64,000 nucleotides of DNA from Levilactobacillus brevis (GCA_021383565.1 CP079699.1:1178001-1242000); one strand, 5' to 3'. Positions 34,074-44,128 are shown, counted from the stretch's first letter. A program made the numbers and translations. Notes: generated from the letters alone by a model not told the origin.

Positions 34074-35606
34074 TTATTGCGCGGACCCGTAATTTAACGG
34101 TTCCGGGAGAGCCGGCAAGTCCGGGAAGAGACGCCGCAAAAATTTTTCCGGCGTCTTCCCCTGCATATCCCGCTCTTGCAGGACTTGGGTGATACCGTCG
34201 AAGGTAAACATGAACATATCCTCGCCGTCCTCATCCCTAACCTGATAGAACTTGATACCCAGCTGAAGGGCCGTCAGGATGAGCTGTTGCGTCGCTTTAC
34301 TCAGTCGTGGCAGCTGCGGGAGTAACTGGCTGGCCGCGATACGGTCATGATACCATTGCCGAGCGACGCGCTGACCGTATTTCATCAGACTCCCCTGTTC
34401 CAGGTGAGCCACTAGCTTTGCAGCCGGCGTCAACTCAGGATGCATCAGCACCTCTTCCAGGTCGTCGATCGCCCCCCACTGTTTATTGTGGGCCTGCAAC
34501 TGGTCGGCCATGGCCCGCATATTCCGAAAGATCCGCTGCCCATTGGCCTGAAATTGCGTCGGCTTTAGCGGATCTTCCAGCGCGACCAGCTGGTTACGCT
34601 GGCGGCCTGTCGCCAACAGTTCGCGAATCCGTTTGGCCGGTAACGGTTGGGTCATCAGGTAAATCATGAAGATTTTCAAAAAGTGCAGTGCGTGGCGACT
34701 AATCCCGTTACGGGCCAACGGTGTATTGTCGAAGTCCCGCAATTCCAAGTAGCGAATCCCCCCGGTCAGGAAGTCTTGGGCGTTGGCCTGGCCTTTCAAC
34801 CGCACCGGGCCATAGAATTCGTGGGCGGAGAAGTAGGTCCCCGCATCGATGCGTTGCTGAATCTGCGCGAGATGCTGGGTTAGTGAGGTATACGTGACCT
34901 GTTCTTCTGGACGGTTCACGAAGCCAAAGCGACTGTTGCGAATGCTGCGCACGGGCCGCGCCAATTCCGCCGGTAGCGGATCGAAGAAGCCCTTTTCAGC
35001 AATGGGACTCGCCCCAAAGAGATAGGTGAGTAGCCACTGGTTGCGGACAAAGTTCTGCGCAATCCGGAAATACAACGCGTTCTTAAAGGCCACGATTGAG
35101 TCGAACTCGGTTGTATAGTGGCTGAACAGCCGGTGAATCACGGGATCGGGAATGCTGTAATTCACGTGAACCCCCGTCACGCAACCGTGTTGGAGGCCAT
35201 ACTTCTTTACTAGATATTCCCGATACGGCTTGATCGCCGGTCGGTCGAAATGCGCTGCAATGAACTGTAGATCCGTGTCATCCATGACCGGTGGCATGCT
35301 CAACGGCCAGATACGATCGTCACCTTCGAGCGTCCGGTAGGCCACCGTCTGCAAGGTATCCAGTTGGTCCAGCGTTCCCCCGATATTGGGATTAGGATCC
35401 GTGATGACTTCCAGTTGACTTTCAGTGAAGTCTGTTTGGAAGTACGGGTGAAAGGTCCGTGACCCAAACTTACTTGGGTGCGGCCGCCGACTCAACCGGC
35501 CATGCTGGTCAATCCGCTGTTCTTCAACTTCCAATCCCACAAGGCTGTGATAAAGCTGTTCCGATAAGTTTTCTTCTTGAATAACCGCTAATAAGTTGTC
35601 CAGCAT
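34074..35606 (-). CDS. gshA: Glutamate-cysteine ligase (gamma-glutamylcysteine synthetase)
   Basis: First step of glutathione synthesis. 510 residues. Family features are the early LVGLEVEEQRI, the substrate segment FTESQLEVITDPNPNIGGTLDQL, GCVTGVHVNYSIPD, and the later RYLELRDFDNTPLARNGIS, which fits the metal and glutamate-binding region. It equals the N-terminal half of the bifunctional GshAB found in some Gram-positives; the ATP-grasp half is absent, so it makes gamma-glutamylcysteine or needs a separate GshB. It is a single gene with its own terminator. Confidence 0.88.
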   Translation of the reverse strand: MLDNLLAVIQEENLSEQLYHSLVGLEVEEQRIDQHGRLSRRPHPSKFGSRTFHPYFQTDFTESQLEVITDPNPNIGGTLDQLDTLQTVAYRTLEGDDRIWPLSMPPVMDDTDLQFIAAHFDRPAIKPYREYLVKKYGLQHGCVTGVHVNYSIPDPVIHRLFSHYTTEFDSIVAFKNALYFRIAQNFVRNQWLLTYLFGASPIAEKGFFDPLPAELARPVRSIRNSRFGFVNRPEEQVTYTSLTQHLAQIQQRIDAGTYFSAHEFYGPVRLKGQANAQDFLTGGIRYLELRDFDNTPLARNGISRHALHFLKIFMIYLMTQPLPAKRIRELLATGRQRNQLVALEDPLKPTQFQANGQRIFRNMRAMADQLQAHNKQWGAIDDLEEVLMHPELTPAAKLVAHLEQGSLMKYGQRVARQWYHDRIAASQLLPQLPRLSKATQQLILTALQLGIKFYQVRDEDGEDMFMFTFDGITQVLQERDMQGKTPEKFLRRLFPDLPALPEPLNYGSAQ

Positions 35607-35929
35607 GGCGGTAACATCCCCTGTCGTTCAAATGGTTTGACTATACTTTAAAGTTTAAACAAAAAGCCCCCGCCTGTCACTGATATTGTTCGCGTTTCAG
35701 CAAATAAAAAGAATTTTCTAAATTCAGTAAACTTTGCGGGCCATTCAGGGACAACAGCGTCTTGCCGTAGCCGCCACACCCCTTGCTTTTACCTGCAAAA
35801 TATTATTTTTATTATCTTTTCTTCCTATTAATAACTATCAAGTTAATCTGATTGTTACCGCTAAATTCAATTTAACTGCAACAAATCAACGAAAAAATAC
35901 ATTAGTAATAAGTATAGCGCGCAAAAAGA

Positions 35930-36038
35930 GTGGGACAAACGGCGATTAGCAGTTTTAAGCGGAACCAACTGCCTTTTGTCGTAGGTTGCAACACCCGATA
36001 GTCGGAAACAAAAAGGATCTGAGACCTTTGTCCCAGAC
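35930..36038. repeat. Type-3-like structured repeat (GTGGGACAAA family)
   Basis: Outer stem TGGGACAAA (35931-35939) with TTTGTCCCA (36027-36035), inner hairpin CCGATAGTCGG, and the block GGTTCCGCTTAA on the minus strand shared with the units at 21.1-21.3 kb. It is followed on the minus strand by CTCTTTTT, so it could also serve as a terminator. Confidence 0.65.
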
Positions 36039-36228
36039 CCTTCCTCAATCTGTGTGATTGCATGTTCACTTTTCAGCCTACTAGCTACGGCAATGGTGCT
36101 CACCCGTCGATGACAACAACTGAAACGGTGTTCAGCCCTGAAATTCAGTTGTTCCCCTGACGAGTAGGCCCCGCTCCAGTCCCCAGCTAGCAAGGGTTAT
36201 CACCATTAAACGAGTCATCAACGCCACC

Positions 36229-36418
36229 TGCGGCTGCCGCGGCTGCCAGAGATTCCGGCGCTGTGGGGACCGCCTGCGGCCTGAGGAGCGGTCCTCCGGC
36301 TCGGTTTGAAGCCTAGCAAAATTCGCCAGTCTCCAAACACGTCCCGCGCTGTAAGCTGACCCGGAACGTCAGCTAACACCGCTGTCACGGCTACCTCCAT
36401 CTCTGACTACCTCCGGTT
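36229..36418 (-). repeat. Structured intergenic repeat, type 2 (copy D)
   Basis: Minus strand: CCGGAGGTAGTCAGAGATGG, AGCCGTGACAGCGGTGTTAG, GGCTTCAAACCGAGCCGG and GGTCCCCACAGCGCCGGAA align with copies at 10.4 and 59.7 kb. Its first hairpin is GTTAGCTGAC...GTCAGCTTAC, where copy E has AGCTGGT...ACCAGCT. Confidence 0.75.
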
Positions 36419-36498
36419 ACGAAAGATGAAAGCCACCAAATAGGTGATTATATCGCTGGAATAGCAACGTTCGACCGGTTTAATTGGATACCTCTCAC

Positions 36499-36679
36499 GT
36501 AGCCGTGAGTGCGTCAAATTTGGTCTCAGCCGTGGGATTTTTCAAGTGATTTTCTTGAAAAATGGCGTCTTTGAGACGCGGGTTGACGGCTCAAAGCGAG
36601 GGAAAAGACCGCCCTTTGGCTTTTACCGTCCTCCCCACCGCGATCCAGACCAAATTTGGCGAACGGTAAGGCGACCAGC
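36499..36679 (+). repeat. Structured intergenic repeat, type 1 (copy F)
   Basis: 181 nt, colinear with copy C. Outer stem 36515-36526 with 36647-36658. The inner hairpin TTTTTCAAG...CTTGAAAAA has a T-A pair where copy C has C-G. A divergent tail follows to about 36740, close to the stop codon of pdp. Confidence 0.88.
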
Positions 36680-36765
36680 ATACTGTAATGGATGCTGCCC
36701 TTATCACACTACGTATTCTAGCTGTTTTCTAGCTTCTAACCGCCTCGTTTCACACTCTTTATCTT

Positions 36766-38064
36766 TTATCTCACCGTCTCGTGGATCAGCGTAAATGGTT
36801 CTGCCGAATCGCTGATTTCGATGTTGGCGTATAACAGGTCCTTGATGTCGTCGACGTTTTCACGGTCGCTGTAGATCGTCAGGAGTGAGTCGCCGGCCTC
36901 TACCTTGTCGCCGACCTTCTTGTTCATCATGATCCCAACGGCGTAGTCCAACTTGTCGTCAGCCTTCTGCCGGCCACCGCCAAGTAACATGCTGGCGACA
37001 CCCATTTCATCGGCTTCAACCCGGCTAACTACCCCACTGGTCTTAGCTGGCAATGGAATCTTGAACTTAGCTTGCGGCATGATTTCTGGATGATCAATTA
37101 CACTGCGGTCGCCACCTTGAGCTTCGACCATGTCCCCGAACTTCTTCAGTGCGGAGCCATCTTCAATGGTCTTTTCACACATTGCCCGGGCTTCCGCCAT
37201 GTTGTCGGTCTTACCCGACATGACCACCATGTAAGACCCTAATGTCAAGACCAGGTCGGTAATATCGGCCGGAGCTTGACCCTTCAACAGGTCGATGGAT
37301 TCCTTGATTTCCAAGGCGTTCCCAATGGCATTCCCCAGCGGCTGGTTCATATCGGAAATAATGGCCATGCAGTTCATGCCCACACCCTTGCCGATACCGA
37401 CCAAGGCCTTCGCCAATTCACGTGAGTCATCCAACGTCTTCATGAAGGCCCCGGAACCGGTCTTAACATCGATCACCAACGCATCCGTCCCTGACGCAAT
37501 CTTCTTACTCATGATGGAGCTGGCAATCAGTGGAATGGAATCCACGGTGTCGGTCACATCCCGCAAGGCATAGATCTTCTTGTCAGCGGGCGCAATGTTC
37601 CCCGTGGCCCCGACGATCGCCAAGCCTTGGTTCTGCACCTGCTTGATGAAGTCGGACTCGCTGATTTCAACTTGATAGCCTGGAATCGCTTCCAATTTAT
37701 CCAAGGTGCCACCCGTGTGTCCGAGACCCCGACCCGAAATCATCGGTACGGGAATCCCAAGTGCGGCAACGATTGGCGCCAACGGAATACTGGTCTTGTC
37801 CCCCACACCACCGGTCGAGTGTTTGTCCACCTTGAGGCCGTCAATGCTGGACAGATCCAGATGATCCCCAGACTTCATCATGGCCATTGTCAGCTCTGAA
37901 CGCTCTGCATCGGTCATGTCCTTGAAGTAAGTTGCCATTAAAAAGGCACTGGTTTGGTAATCAGGAATTTCACCGGAAACGACCCCGTCCACGAAAGTTT
38001 GAATCTCTTCCTTGGTCAGTTCGCCACCGTTACGTTTCTTATCAATAATATCAACCATTCTCAT
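36766..38064 (-). CDS. pdp: Pyrimidine-nucleoside phosphorylase
   Basis: Splits thymidine, deoxyuridine and uridine with phosphate to the base and (deoxy)ribose-1-phosphate. 432 residues of the NP-II family: [21 protein letters not shown] at the N-terminus, the phosphate-binding [12 protein letters not shown] near residues 80-91, [20 protein letters not shown] near 108-127, and [12 protein letters not shown] near 190-201. It is the last gene of the deo operon, 32 nt after deoR, and feeds deoB and deoC. Confidence 0.95.
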   Translation of the reverse strand: MRMVDIIDKKRNGGELTKEEIQTFVDGVVSGEIPDYQTSAFLMATYFKDMTDAERSELTMAMMKSGDHLDLSSIDGLKVDKHSTGGVGDKTSIPLAPIVAALGIPVPMISGRGLGHTGGTLDKLEAIPGYQVEISESDFIKQVQNQGLAIVGATGNIAPADKKIYALRDVTDTVDSIPLIASSIMSKKIASGTDALVIDVKTGSGAFMKTLDDSRELAKALVGIGKGVGMNCMAIISDMNQPLGNAIGNALEIKESIDLLKGQAPADITDLVLTLGSYMVVMSGKTDNMAEARAMCEKTIEDGSALKKFGDMVEAQGGDRSVIDHPEIMPQAKFKIPLPAKTSGVVSRVEADEMGVASMLLGGGRQKADDKLDYAVGIMMNKKVGDKVEAGDSLLTIYSDRENVDDIKDLLYANIEISDSAEPFTLIHETVR

Positions 38065-38096
38065 GTTTCAGCCACTCCATTTCTAATTGGATGCGT

Positions 38097-39062
38097 TTAC
38101 CGCGACTGCGCTGTCGGGGTAACCTTCAGTAGTTGTGCTGCTGCGTGTTGATCAATAATCAAACAATTGGGGTAACCACCCAGTAAGGCGGCCCGAACCG
38201 CCGGAACCTTGGCGTCACCGGCTGCGACTAGGATCGAATGTTCCTTCTGTCGCAAATTTTCGAGATCAATGCCAATCGTGCGCTGATTTAACTTGGGATC
38301 GACGACTTCACCATTCTCGTCGATGTAACGGGAGAAGATATCTCCCACGGCATGGGCCTGCAAAAAATCTTTCTCCTGATCCTGCAGGTAACCCAGCTGA
38401 AAGACCAGCGCTGAACTCCGCACCGTTCCCACGGAGTAGATGGCGATGTTGGCTTTTCTCCCCAGCTCTAGGAGGTACTGAATGTGTCGCTCGGCCTCCA
38501 CCAATTCCTTAGTTTGTTGGTGGTCAAAGATCACGGGCAACGGTAAGTACTGGGGCACTGCGTGGAAAGCATTGGCAAAGGCGTCAATGCTCTCGTAGGC
38601 ATACGTGTGCTCCGTGGAGTAGCTCACACTCCCTTTAAGCTGAATGACTTCAACGCCGGTTAGCGTATCCGGTTGTAAATTCGACCCAATGGCATAGATG
38701 GTCTTCCCCCAGCCGATCCCAATAATATCGTGTTCGGCCACGATATCTTCAAGATAGTGTGCCGCGTACTGACCGACCGTGTTGAGCAGCTCGCTGGCTG
38801 CAGTTAATTGGGTCGGGACCACGTGAACGTCCACGCGATAGGCACGCGTCAGAGCCTGTTCCAGCGTCTGAACGTCTTGGACCGGATCAATAATCTGGAT
38901 CCGGACCAGGCCCTGCTCTCTGGCATACTGCAAGAGACGGGAAACGGTTGGGCGAGAAATCCCCAGTTGGTGGGCAATCTGACTTTGACTCTGATCTGAT
39001 TGGTAATACATCTTCGCGACGGCCAAACTCTGAGTTAGTCGCTGATCCGTGGTCTCCGCCAT
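38097..39062 (-). CDS. deoR: SorC-family deoxyribonucleoside regulator
   Basis: Repressor that in Bacillus senses deoxyribose-5-phosphate. About 321 residues from ATG 39062, preceded by AAGGG at good spacing; an in-frame start at 39101 lacks one. The N-terminal helix-turn-helix is QSQIAHQLGISRPTVSRLLQYAREQGLVRI (about 28-57), and the C-terminal sugar-phosphate domain includes GIGWGKTIYAIGSNL and LVAAGDAKVPAVRAALLGGYPNCLI. It lies inside the operon it probably controls; the operator is upstream of deoC. Confidence 0.92.
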   Translation of the reverse strand: MAETTDQRLTQSLAVAKMYYQSDQSQSQIAHQLGISRPTVSRLLQYAREQGLVRIQIIDPVQDVQTLEQALTRAYRVDVHVVPTQLTAASELLNTVGQYAAHYLEDIVAEHDIIGIGWGKTIYAIGSNLQPDTLTGVEVIQLKGSVSYSTEHTYAYESIDAFANAFHAVPQYLPLPVIFDHQQTKELVEAERHIQYLLELGRKANIAIYSVGTVRSSALVFQLGYLQDQEKDFLQAHAVGDIFSRYIDENGEVVDPKLNQRTIGIDLENLRQKEHSILVAAGDAKVPAVRAALLGGYPNCLIIDQHAAAQLLKVTPTAQSR

Positions 39063-39128
39063 GAACTTGCCCTTCTTTCCTTCATTAAATGCGTTCCTCA
39101 TCTAGTCGCTGTTCGACGGAAGACACAA

Positions 39129-39193
39129 AACTGGTAGTCCCCACCAATCGTAAACTGGTAAGGTCCAGTCAGCATGAGGTGTGCCTACCAGTT
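39129..39193. promoter_or_regulatory. AACTGGTA repeats between deoD and deoR
   Basis: AACTGGTA stands at 39129-39136 and 39153-39160, and inverted as TACCAGTT at 39186-39193. The inverted copy can pair with either direct copy to form alternative hairpins in the 179-nt gap. Could be an operator or a processing/attenuation structure. Confidence 0.4.
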
Positions 39194-39241
39194 CTGTGAC
39201 TGATCAACTCAGTTCAAAATAAGGCTAACGCAAACACTAAT

Positions 39242-39949
39242 TTACTCTGCAATGGCCGCTTCTAAGGCCACCTTAATCATGTCACCAAATGACGTTTCCC
39301 GTTCTTCGGGACTCGTGGATTCACCGGTAACCAAGTGATTACTAATCGTCAGGACGGACAGGGCCTTCACGTGGTACTTCGCCGCAATCAGGAATAATGC
39401 TGCCGATTCCATTTCGGTGGCGATGACCCCGTAATCGACCAACTTCTGCCGGTCCATTTCATCATTGTAGAAGCGATCCTCAGCTAAGATGTTCCCCACC
39501 TTAACCGGAATCTTCAGGTCTTTAGCCGCATGGTACGCCGCGTCCAACAGGCCGAAGTCACTCAACGTCGCGTAGTAGATACCGCCGCCAAACGTGTTGT
39601 GAATGATGGCCGAATCCGTCGTCGAGCCTTGCGCCAAGACCACGTCGCGAACGTGTACGTCGGGACTCATCCCGCCAGCGGTACCGACCCGGAACAACTT
39701 CTTGGCGCCGTAATCGTTAATCAGCTCGTGGGCGTAGATGGAGATGGATGGAATCCCCATCCCGGTGCCTTGAACGGAGATACGGTGGCCCTTGTAAGTT
39801 CCCGTATAACCGAAGGCGTTGCGGACCTTGTTGTAGCACACTGGATTCTCCAGGAACGTTTCCGCAATGTACTTGGCCCGCAGTGGGTCACCTGGCATTA
39901 AGACAGTATCGGCGATATCGCCCATTTTTGCTTCCAAATGGTTACTCAT
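39242..39949 (-). CDS. deoD: Purine-nucleoside phosphorylase (DeoD type)
   Basis: Phosphorolysis of purine (deoxy)nucleosides to base and (deoxy)ribose-1-phosphate. 235 residues, the hexameric trimer-type length. Family words: MSNHLEAKMGDIADTVLMPGDPLRAKYIA at the start, FRVGTAGGMSPDVHVRDVVLAQGS near residues 81-104, TEMESAALFLIAAKYHVKALSVLTISNHL near 175-205. GGAGG precedes the ATG. It is the third gene of the operon, 23 nt after deoB. Confidence 0.96.
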   Translation of the reverse strand: MSNHLEAKMGDIADTVLMPGDPLRAKYIAETFLENPVCYNKVRNAFGYTGTYKGHRISVQGTGMGIPSISIYAHELINDYGAKKLFRVGTAGGMSPDVHVRDVVLAQGSTTDSAIIHNTFGGGIYYATLSDFGLLDAAYHAAKDLKIPVKVGNILAEDRFYNDEMDRQKLVDYGVIATEMESAALFLIAAKYHVKALSVLTISNHLVTGESTSPEERETSFGDMIKVALEAAIAE

Positions 39950-39972
39950 AATGGTTTTCCTCCTTGGTTGCG

Positions 39973-41160
39973 CTAGTTCAAGTCAGCTAAGAAACTGTGA
40001 CCCGCGTCGTTGCCGGCCACGCCAAAGTTATCCAACACAGTTGCGCCAAAGTCCGAGAATGGTGACCGGATACCTAGGCTCCCCCCTTGTTTGAAGCTTG
40101 GGGAGTAGGCCAGCAACGGCACAAATTCACGGGTGTGGTCCGTCCCGGTATAGGTCGGGTCGTTCCCATGGTCAGCGGTAATCATCAACAGGTCATCGTC
40201 GTGCATGTTGGCCATGACGGTGCCGAGGCGTTGGTCAAAGTCCATTAAGGCTTGACCAAAGCCCTTGGGATTCCGCCGGTGACCGTACATCGCATCGAAG
40301 TCCACCAAGTTAATGAAGCAAAAGCCAGTAAAGTCTTCTTGCATGACGTGATCGACGTGATCCATCCCGTCCATGTTGCTTTCATTGTGGTAGCCTTCGT
40401 CGATACCGTGACCGGAGAAGATGTCGTTAATCTTCCCCACGCCGACCGTATGGATGCCAGCGGCTTGCAGGCGATCCATGTCGGTCTCCCCGGTCGGTTC
40501 CAAGGTGAAGTCACGCCGGTTGGCCGTCCGCGTAAAGTGTTGCGCATCGGGTCCCACGTATGGCCGTGCAATGACCCGGCCAATCAAGTTTTCCGGACCG
40601 TTCACCAGAGAACGCGCGTATTCACAAATCTTGTAAAGTTCTTCGAGCGGAATCACGTCTTCATGGGCGGCAATCTGAAGTACCGAGTCGCCGGATGTGT
40701 AAACGATCAAATCGCCCTTGGCCATCTGTTGTTCACCCAATTCGGCGATGATCTTGGTCCCGGATTCGGGCCGGTTACCAATAATCTTCCGTCCTGAGAA
40801 CGCTTCCAATTTCTTTAACAAGTCAGCCGGGAAGCCGTTGGGATAAGTACTCAAGGCCTTGCGAACGGGCAGGCCCATCATTTCCCAGTGACCATCCATC
40901 GAATCCTTGCCGGCGGAGATTTCTTGCATCTTGCCGTAGTAAGCCTTGGGGGCGTCAGCGACGGGAACCCCTTCGATCGGTGTATCCCGGAGATTGGATA
41001 TCCCCAATTTAGCCAGGTTCGGTAAGGCTAGCTTGCCCGCGTAGTAGTGACCCACATGACCCAGAGTATCGGCTCCTTCGTCACCGTAGTTCACAGAGTC
41101 CGGTGCGGCCCCCGTCCCGACAGAATCCATCACTAAACCGAAAATGCGTTTAAACTTCAT
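39973..41160 (-). CDS. deoB: Phosphopentomutase
   Basis: Interconverts (deoxy)ribose-1- and -5-phosphate. 395 residues, alkaline-phosphatase superfamily. The N-terminal metal site is [17 protein letters not shown], the phospho-Thr segment is [17 protein letters not shown] with [11 protein letters not shown] later, and the C-terminal metal motif is [25 protein letters not shown] start at ATG 41160 because GTGGGG lies 8 nt before it; the ATG at 41166 is too close to that site. Second gene of the deo operon, 30 nt after deoC. Confidence 0.95.
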   Translation of the reverse strand: MKFKRIFGLVMDSVGTGAAPDSVNYGDEGADTLGHVGHYYAGKLALPNLAKLGISNLRDTPIEGVPVADAPKAYYGKMQEISAGKDSMDGHWEMMGLPVRKALSTYPNGFPADLLKKLEAFSGRKIIGNRPESGTKIIAELGEQQMAKGDLIVYTSGDSVLQIAAHEDVIPLEELYKICEYARSLVNGPENLIGRVIARPYVGPDAQHFTRTANRRDFTLEPTGETDMDRLQAAGIHTVGVGKINDIFSGHGIDEGYHNESNMDGMDHVDHVMQEDFTGFCFINLVDFDAMYGHRRNPKGFGQALMDFDQRLGTVMANMHDDDLLMITADHGNDPTYTGTDHTREFVPLLAYSPSFKQGGSLGIRSPFSDFGATVLDNFGVAGNDAGHSFLADLN

Positions 41161-41190
41161 ATCCATATCCCCACTTTCACTGACTAATTT

Positions 41191-41880
41191 TTAATAACCT
41201 GACTTCGTCCCAGCAGCTTCACCCGTCAAGATGGCTACCGTAGCACTGACACCCAAACGACTGGCACCAGCATCGATCATCGCTAAGGCTTCGTCCTTGC
41301 TGTGAATCCCACCGGAAGCCTTGACACCCAAACGGTCGCCGACAGTTTCACGCATTAATTTCACGTCTTCAATCTTGGCACCCGCCGTTGAGAACCCAGT
41401 CGAGGTCTTCACGAAGTCGGCACCGGCTTGTTCACTTAACTTGCAGGCCCGAATGATTTCTTCATTGTTTAACAGGCAAGTTTCCAAGATAACCTTCAAT
41501 AATTTACCCTTGGCGTGAACAGCTTCGGCTAAGGCTAAGATGTCCTTGCCAACCTTATCGTTGTTACCGGCTTTCAACTCACCAACGTTGATGACCATGT
41601 CGATTTCTTCGGCCCCATCGTCAATGGCTTTGTTGGCTTCAAAGACTTCACTGTCCGTTGCCATGGCTCCGAGTGGGAAACCAACAACGGCGATTGGGTT
41701 AACGTCGCTGTCCTTCAATTGCTCAGCAACGAACGGAATCCAGTAGGAGTTAACACAGACGGAAGCTGTATCAAATTTCTTAGCTTCGTCACAGGTTTGT
41801 TTGATGCTGGCTTCAGTTGCGTCAGCCTTTAAGTTAGTGTGATCAATGTATTTTGCTAATTGTGCAGTCGTTAATGTCAT
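41191..41880 (-). CDS. deoC: Deoxyribose-phosphate aldolase
   Basis: Cleaves 2-deoxyribose-5-phosphate to glyceraldehyde-3-phosphate and acetaldehyde. 229 residues, TIM barrel. The Schiff-base Lys158 is in [12 protein letters not shown], the proton-relay Lys in [10 protein letters not shown], and Asp97 in [20 protein letters not shown] precedes the ATG. First gene of the operon, right behind the promoter and the DeoR-type operator. Confidence 0.96.
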   Translation of the reverse strand: MTLTTAQLAKYIDHTNLKADATEASIKQTCDEAKKFDTASVCVNSYWIPFVAEQLKDSDVNPIAVVGFPLGAMATDSEVFEANKAIDDGAEEIDMVINVGELKAGNNDKVGKDILALAEAVHAKGKLLKVILETCLLNNEEIIRACKLSEQAGADFVKTSTGFSTAGAKIEDVKLMRETVGDRLGVKASGGIHSKDEALAMIDAGASRLGVSATVAILTGEAAGTKSGY

Positions 41881-41910
41881 AGTATGAAACCCCTTTCATT
41901 TATCACAATT

Positions 41911-41939
41911 AGCATACCGAATTCGTGCACGTTTGTAAA
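41911..41939 (-). promoter_or_regulatory. Promoter of the deo operon
   Basis: Minus strand: -35 TTTACA (41939-41934), 17-nt spacer, -10 TATGCT (41916-41911), 31 nt before the deoC start. Confidence 0.7.
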
Positions 41940-41948
41940 GCCTATTTT

Positions 41949-41993
41949 TGAAATTTTGTTCATGTCACTTTTAATTGTGTTTTAATGAACAAA
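41949..41993. promoter_or_regulatory. DeoR-type operator
   Basis: TGAAATTTTGTTCA (41949-41962) matches the core palindrome TGAA-N6-TTCA known for Bacillus DeoR. It overlaps a wider 9-bp inverted repeat, TTTGTTCAT (41955-41963) with ATGAACAAA (41985-41993). Both lie just upstream of the -35 of deoC. Confidence 0.7.
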
Positions 41994-42011
41994 TTAATAA
42001 AGAGATTTCAT

Positions 42012-42025
42012 GTTAAACGTTTTAC
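42012..42025. promoter_or_regulatory. LacI/CcpA-type palindrome upstream of deoC
   Basis: GTTAAACGTTTTAC, a catabolite-repression-like site of the same core as those near rbsD. The rest of the gap to 42244 holds only a weak G/C hairpin (about 42150-42185) that may end the pdu operon. Confidence 0.45.
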
Positions 42026-42244
42026 CTATGAAAGCGCATTCTAACAATGCTTCCGGCTAGCCACCGCGGGCCATCTATTCTGATAGTTTGCTCACAATTA
42101 ACCCCCAGTTCGGCTTTAAAATTTTTTTGTTTTTTCGGCTGAACGCCAAAAAAGCCACCGTGACAGGGAATGTCCCCGTGACTGATAGCTCGTCATGGTT
42201 TTACTTAAATGGTCTAGCACCGCCAGACTTCACGAGGAAGTAGC

Positions 42245-43036
42245 CTAGCGCGGCAGTAGAAAGCGCCGCTGTAACGCCACCCGATCCGCCGTCGCCACAC
42301 CCAAAACATCACGCAGATACGGTGTGAGGCCGCCGTACGCGTAGTCGATGAGTGACAGTGCCTGCTCGAAGTAGTCCGGATTCACCGACGCGAGGTCACG
42401 GACCGCATGCTGAAAGTTGGTGCGGCCGTTGCCTAATTTAACGGCCGCCACCCGCTGGTCGATATGTTCGGCCGAGGCTGGGTTCGTCAGCAAATAGTCG
42501 GCTAGCAGCTGCTCCGAGGAGACGCCAAGCGCCGCTAAGATGAAGATCGCCGCCATCCCCGTCCGATCCTTACCGGCCGAGCAGTGAAAGATAATGCCTT
42601 CATCGCACGGTACCTGCAGGAGAATTGGAAACAATCGGCGATACGCCGCTTGCGCCTGAGGAGCCGTCACCAGACGACGGTAGACCCGCATCATCCGGTG
42701 ATAACCACTGCGCGGGTCGCGACTGAAGCGCCGTTGCAATTCGGCCACCGACGCCGCACTCTCAGCCTCGTCGTCATCGAAGACCGGTAGATGACAGTAC
42801 CGCATCTGTGGGCCCAACCGATCCGGCGCGGCTTGCGTCTCCGCGGTGGAGCGAAGATCGATGACTAACCGCACACCAATGGCCTGTAACTGCAGGCAAT
42901 CGGCCGGCGTCAGACTCGCCAGATGGGCCGTGCGCAACAACCGATGCCACCGCACTGGTCGGTCGTCGGTCCCCAGATAGCCGCCCAACTCACGAAAGTT
43001 GAAGCCCCCCTGGAGATGTAAGACTCTTGCCGTCAT
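42245..43036 (-). CDS. Tyrosine-protein-phosphatase-like protein at the end of the pdu operon
   Basis: 263 residues of the bacterial Y_phosphatase3 type. The N-terminus GGFNFRELGGYLGTDDRPVR and the P-loop HCSAGKDRTGMAAIF (about 153-167: Cys nucleophile, Arg) are intact, with an Asp-rich loop (VFDDDEAE) that may supply the general acid. Relatives act on phosphotyrosine, phosphoinositides or other phosphoesters. It lies 13 nt after the OYE gene, itself 14 nt after pduU, so it is probably transcribed with the pdu operon. Its role there is unknown. Confidence 0.85.
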   Translation of the reverse strand: MTARVLHLQGGFNFRELGGYLGTDDRPVRWHRLLRTAHLASLTPADCLQLQAIGVRLVIDLRSTAETQAAPDRLGPQMRYCHLPVFDDDEAESAASVAELQRRFSRDPRSGYHRMMRVYRRLVTAPQAQAAYRRLFPILLQVPCDEGIIFHCSAGKDRTGMAAIFILAALGVSSEQLLADYLLTNPASAEHIDQRVAAVKLGNGRTNFQHAVRDLASVNPDYFEQALSLIDYAYGGLTPYLRDVLGVATADRVALQRRFLLPR

Positions 43037-43049
43037 CGTGTTCGCCCCC

Positions 43050-44114
43050 CTACAGATATTTAAAGATGGCTTGCGGGAGCCCCACCCGCTCGGCCGATAG
43101 CTCGGCGGCGGTGTGGAGGGCCGCTGGGAAACGAAAGGCCACAGGCCACTGCGGATTCAACATCAATTGTCGCCCAATCGCGAGAAACGCTACCTGCTGG
43201 TCCAAGCGCTGAACGTCCGCTGCCCGGGCAATCTCACCAGCCACCATCAACGGCAGGTTGCCAATCTGGGCCTTAAAGAGCCGCCGGACTGGTGCCGTGG
43301 CCGCGCTGGTCTGCGCCGTTTGGTCGTAATGGTGCAGTGACAGACTCAGGTAGTCGATGGATAACTGGGTGAGTAGCCGGCTCAGCGTCAGCGTATCCAG
43401 TAGCCGTAAGCCACCGGGCTCCACCTCTTCTGGGGACAACCGATAACCAACGACAAAGGGCTGACGGGCCTGCTTGGCGACCTGTAAGACCCGCTGAACC
43501 ACGAGCAACGGCAGGCGTACCCGGTTCAACAGGTCACCGCCGAAGTCATCGGTTCGCCGGTTGGAAAGTGGCGAGAGGAACTGCTGTAGCAGAAAACTAT
43601 TGGCGCCGTGCAGTTCGACCCCGTCGAAGCCGGCCAGGATTAGCCGTTGCGTGGCCGCGCCAAACTGATCGACAATTGCTAGCACCTCTGCACGGGTGAG
43701 TGCGTGCGGCATCTCAACCACCCCATGGGCGGCCCGAACCGCACTTGGCCCGACCACCGGCGCACCATTCGTGGCGACGTGGTTGGTCATCCGCCCGGCG
43801 TGGACCAATTGTCCCACGGCTCGGGCCCCGGACGCATGAATGGCCGCGGTTAACCGCCGCAAACCGGGAATCATGGCATCGTCGGCCGCACTAAGCGATC
43901 CGGTCACCGTAGCTCCGCTGGCGTGGACGTAGATAGACCCGACGATGTCGAGACCCACGTGGCGGGCGTGTTCTCGGTGAAAGTAACAGTCATCTCGACC
44001 AACTTCACCGTCAAATAAAGCCGTCCGCGTCTCTAACGGCGCCAGGCAGTACCCGTTCCGCAGGTGTAAGGGGCCCAGTGTCTGCGGCCGATCAAAACTA
44101 AATTGCTGTGCCAT
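43050..44114 (-). CDS. NADH:flavin oxidoreductase / old yellow enzyme family
   Basis: 354-residue FMN TIM-barrel enzyme. Family features: LGPLHLRNGYCLAPLETRTA at the N-terminus, GARAVGQLVHAGRMT near residues 90-104, the substrate loop FDGVELHGANSFLLQQFLSPLSNRRTDDFGGDLLNR near 165-200, and IARAADVQRL...FLAIGRQLMLNPQWP at the end. ATG 44114 follows GAGGTGG; the GTG at 44123 overlaps that site. It starts 14 nt after pduU. It may reduce an unsaturated aldehyde side product such as acrolein; that is inference. Confidence 0.88.
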   Translation of the reverse strand: MAQQFSFDRPQTLGPLHLRNGYCLAPLETRTALFDGEVGRDDCYFHREHARHVGLDIVGSIYVHASGATVTGSLSAADDAMIPGLRRLTAAIHASGARAVGQLVHAGRMTNHVATNGAPVVGPSAVRAAHGVVEMPHALTRAEVLAIVDQFGAATQRLILAGFDGVELHGANSFLLQQFLSPLSNRRTDDFGGDLLNRVRLPLLVVQRVLQVAKQARQPFVVGYRLSPEEVEPGGLRLLDTLTLSRLLTQLSIDYLSLSLHHYDQTAQTSAATAPVRRLFKAQIGNLPLMVAGEIARAADVQRLDQQVAFLAIGRQLMLNPQWPVAFRFPAALHTAAELSAERVGLPQAIFKYL

Positions 44115-44128
44115 TGTATCCACCTCGC

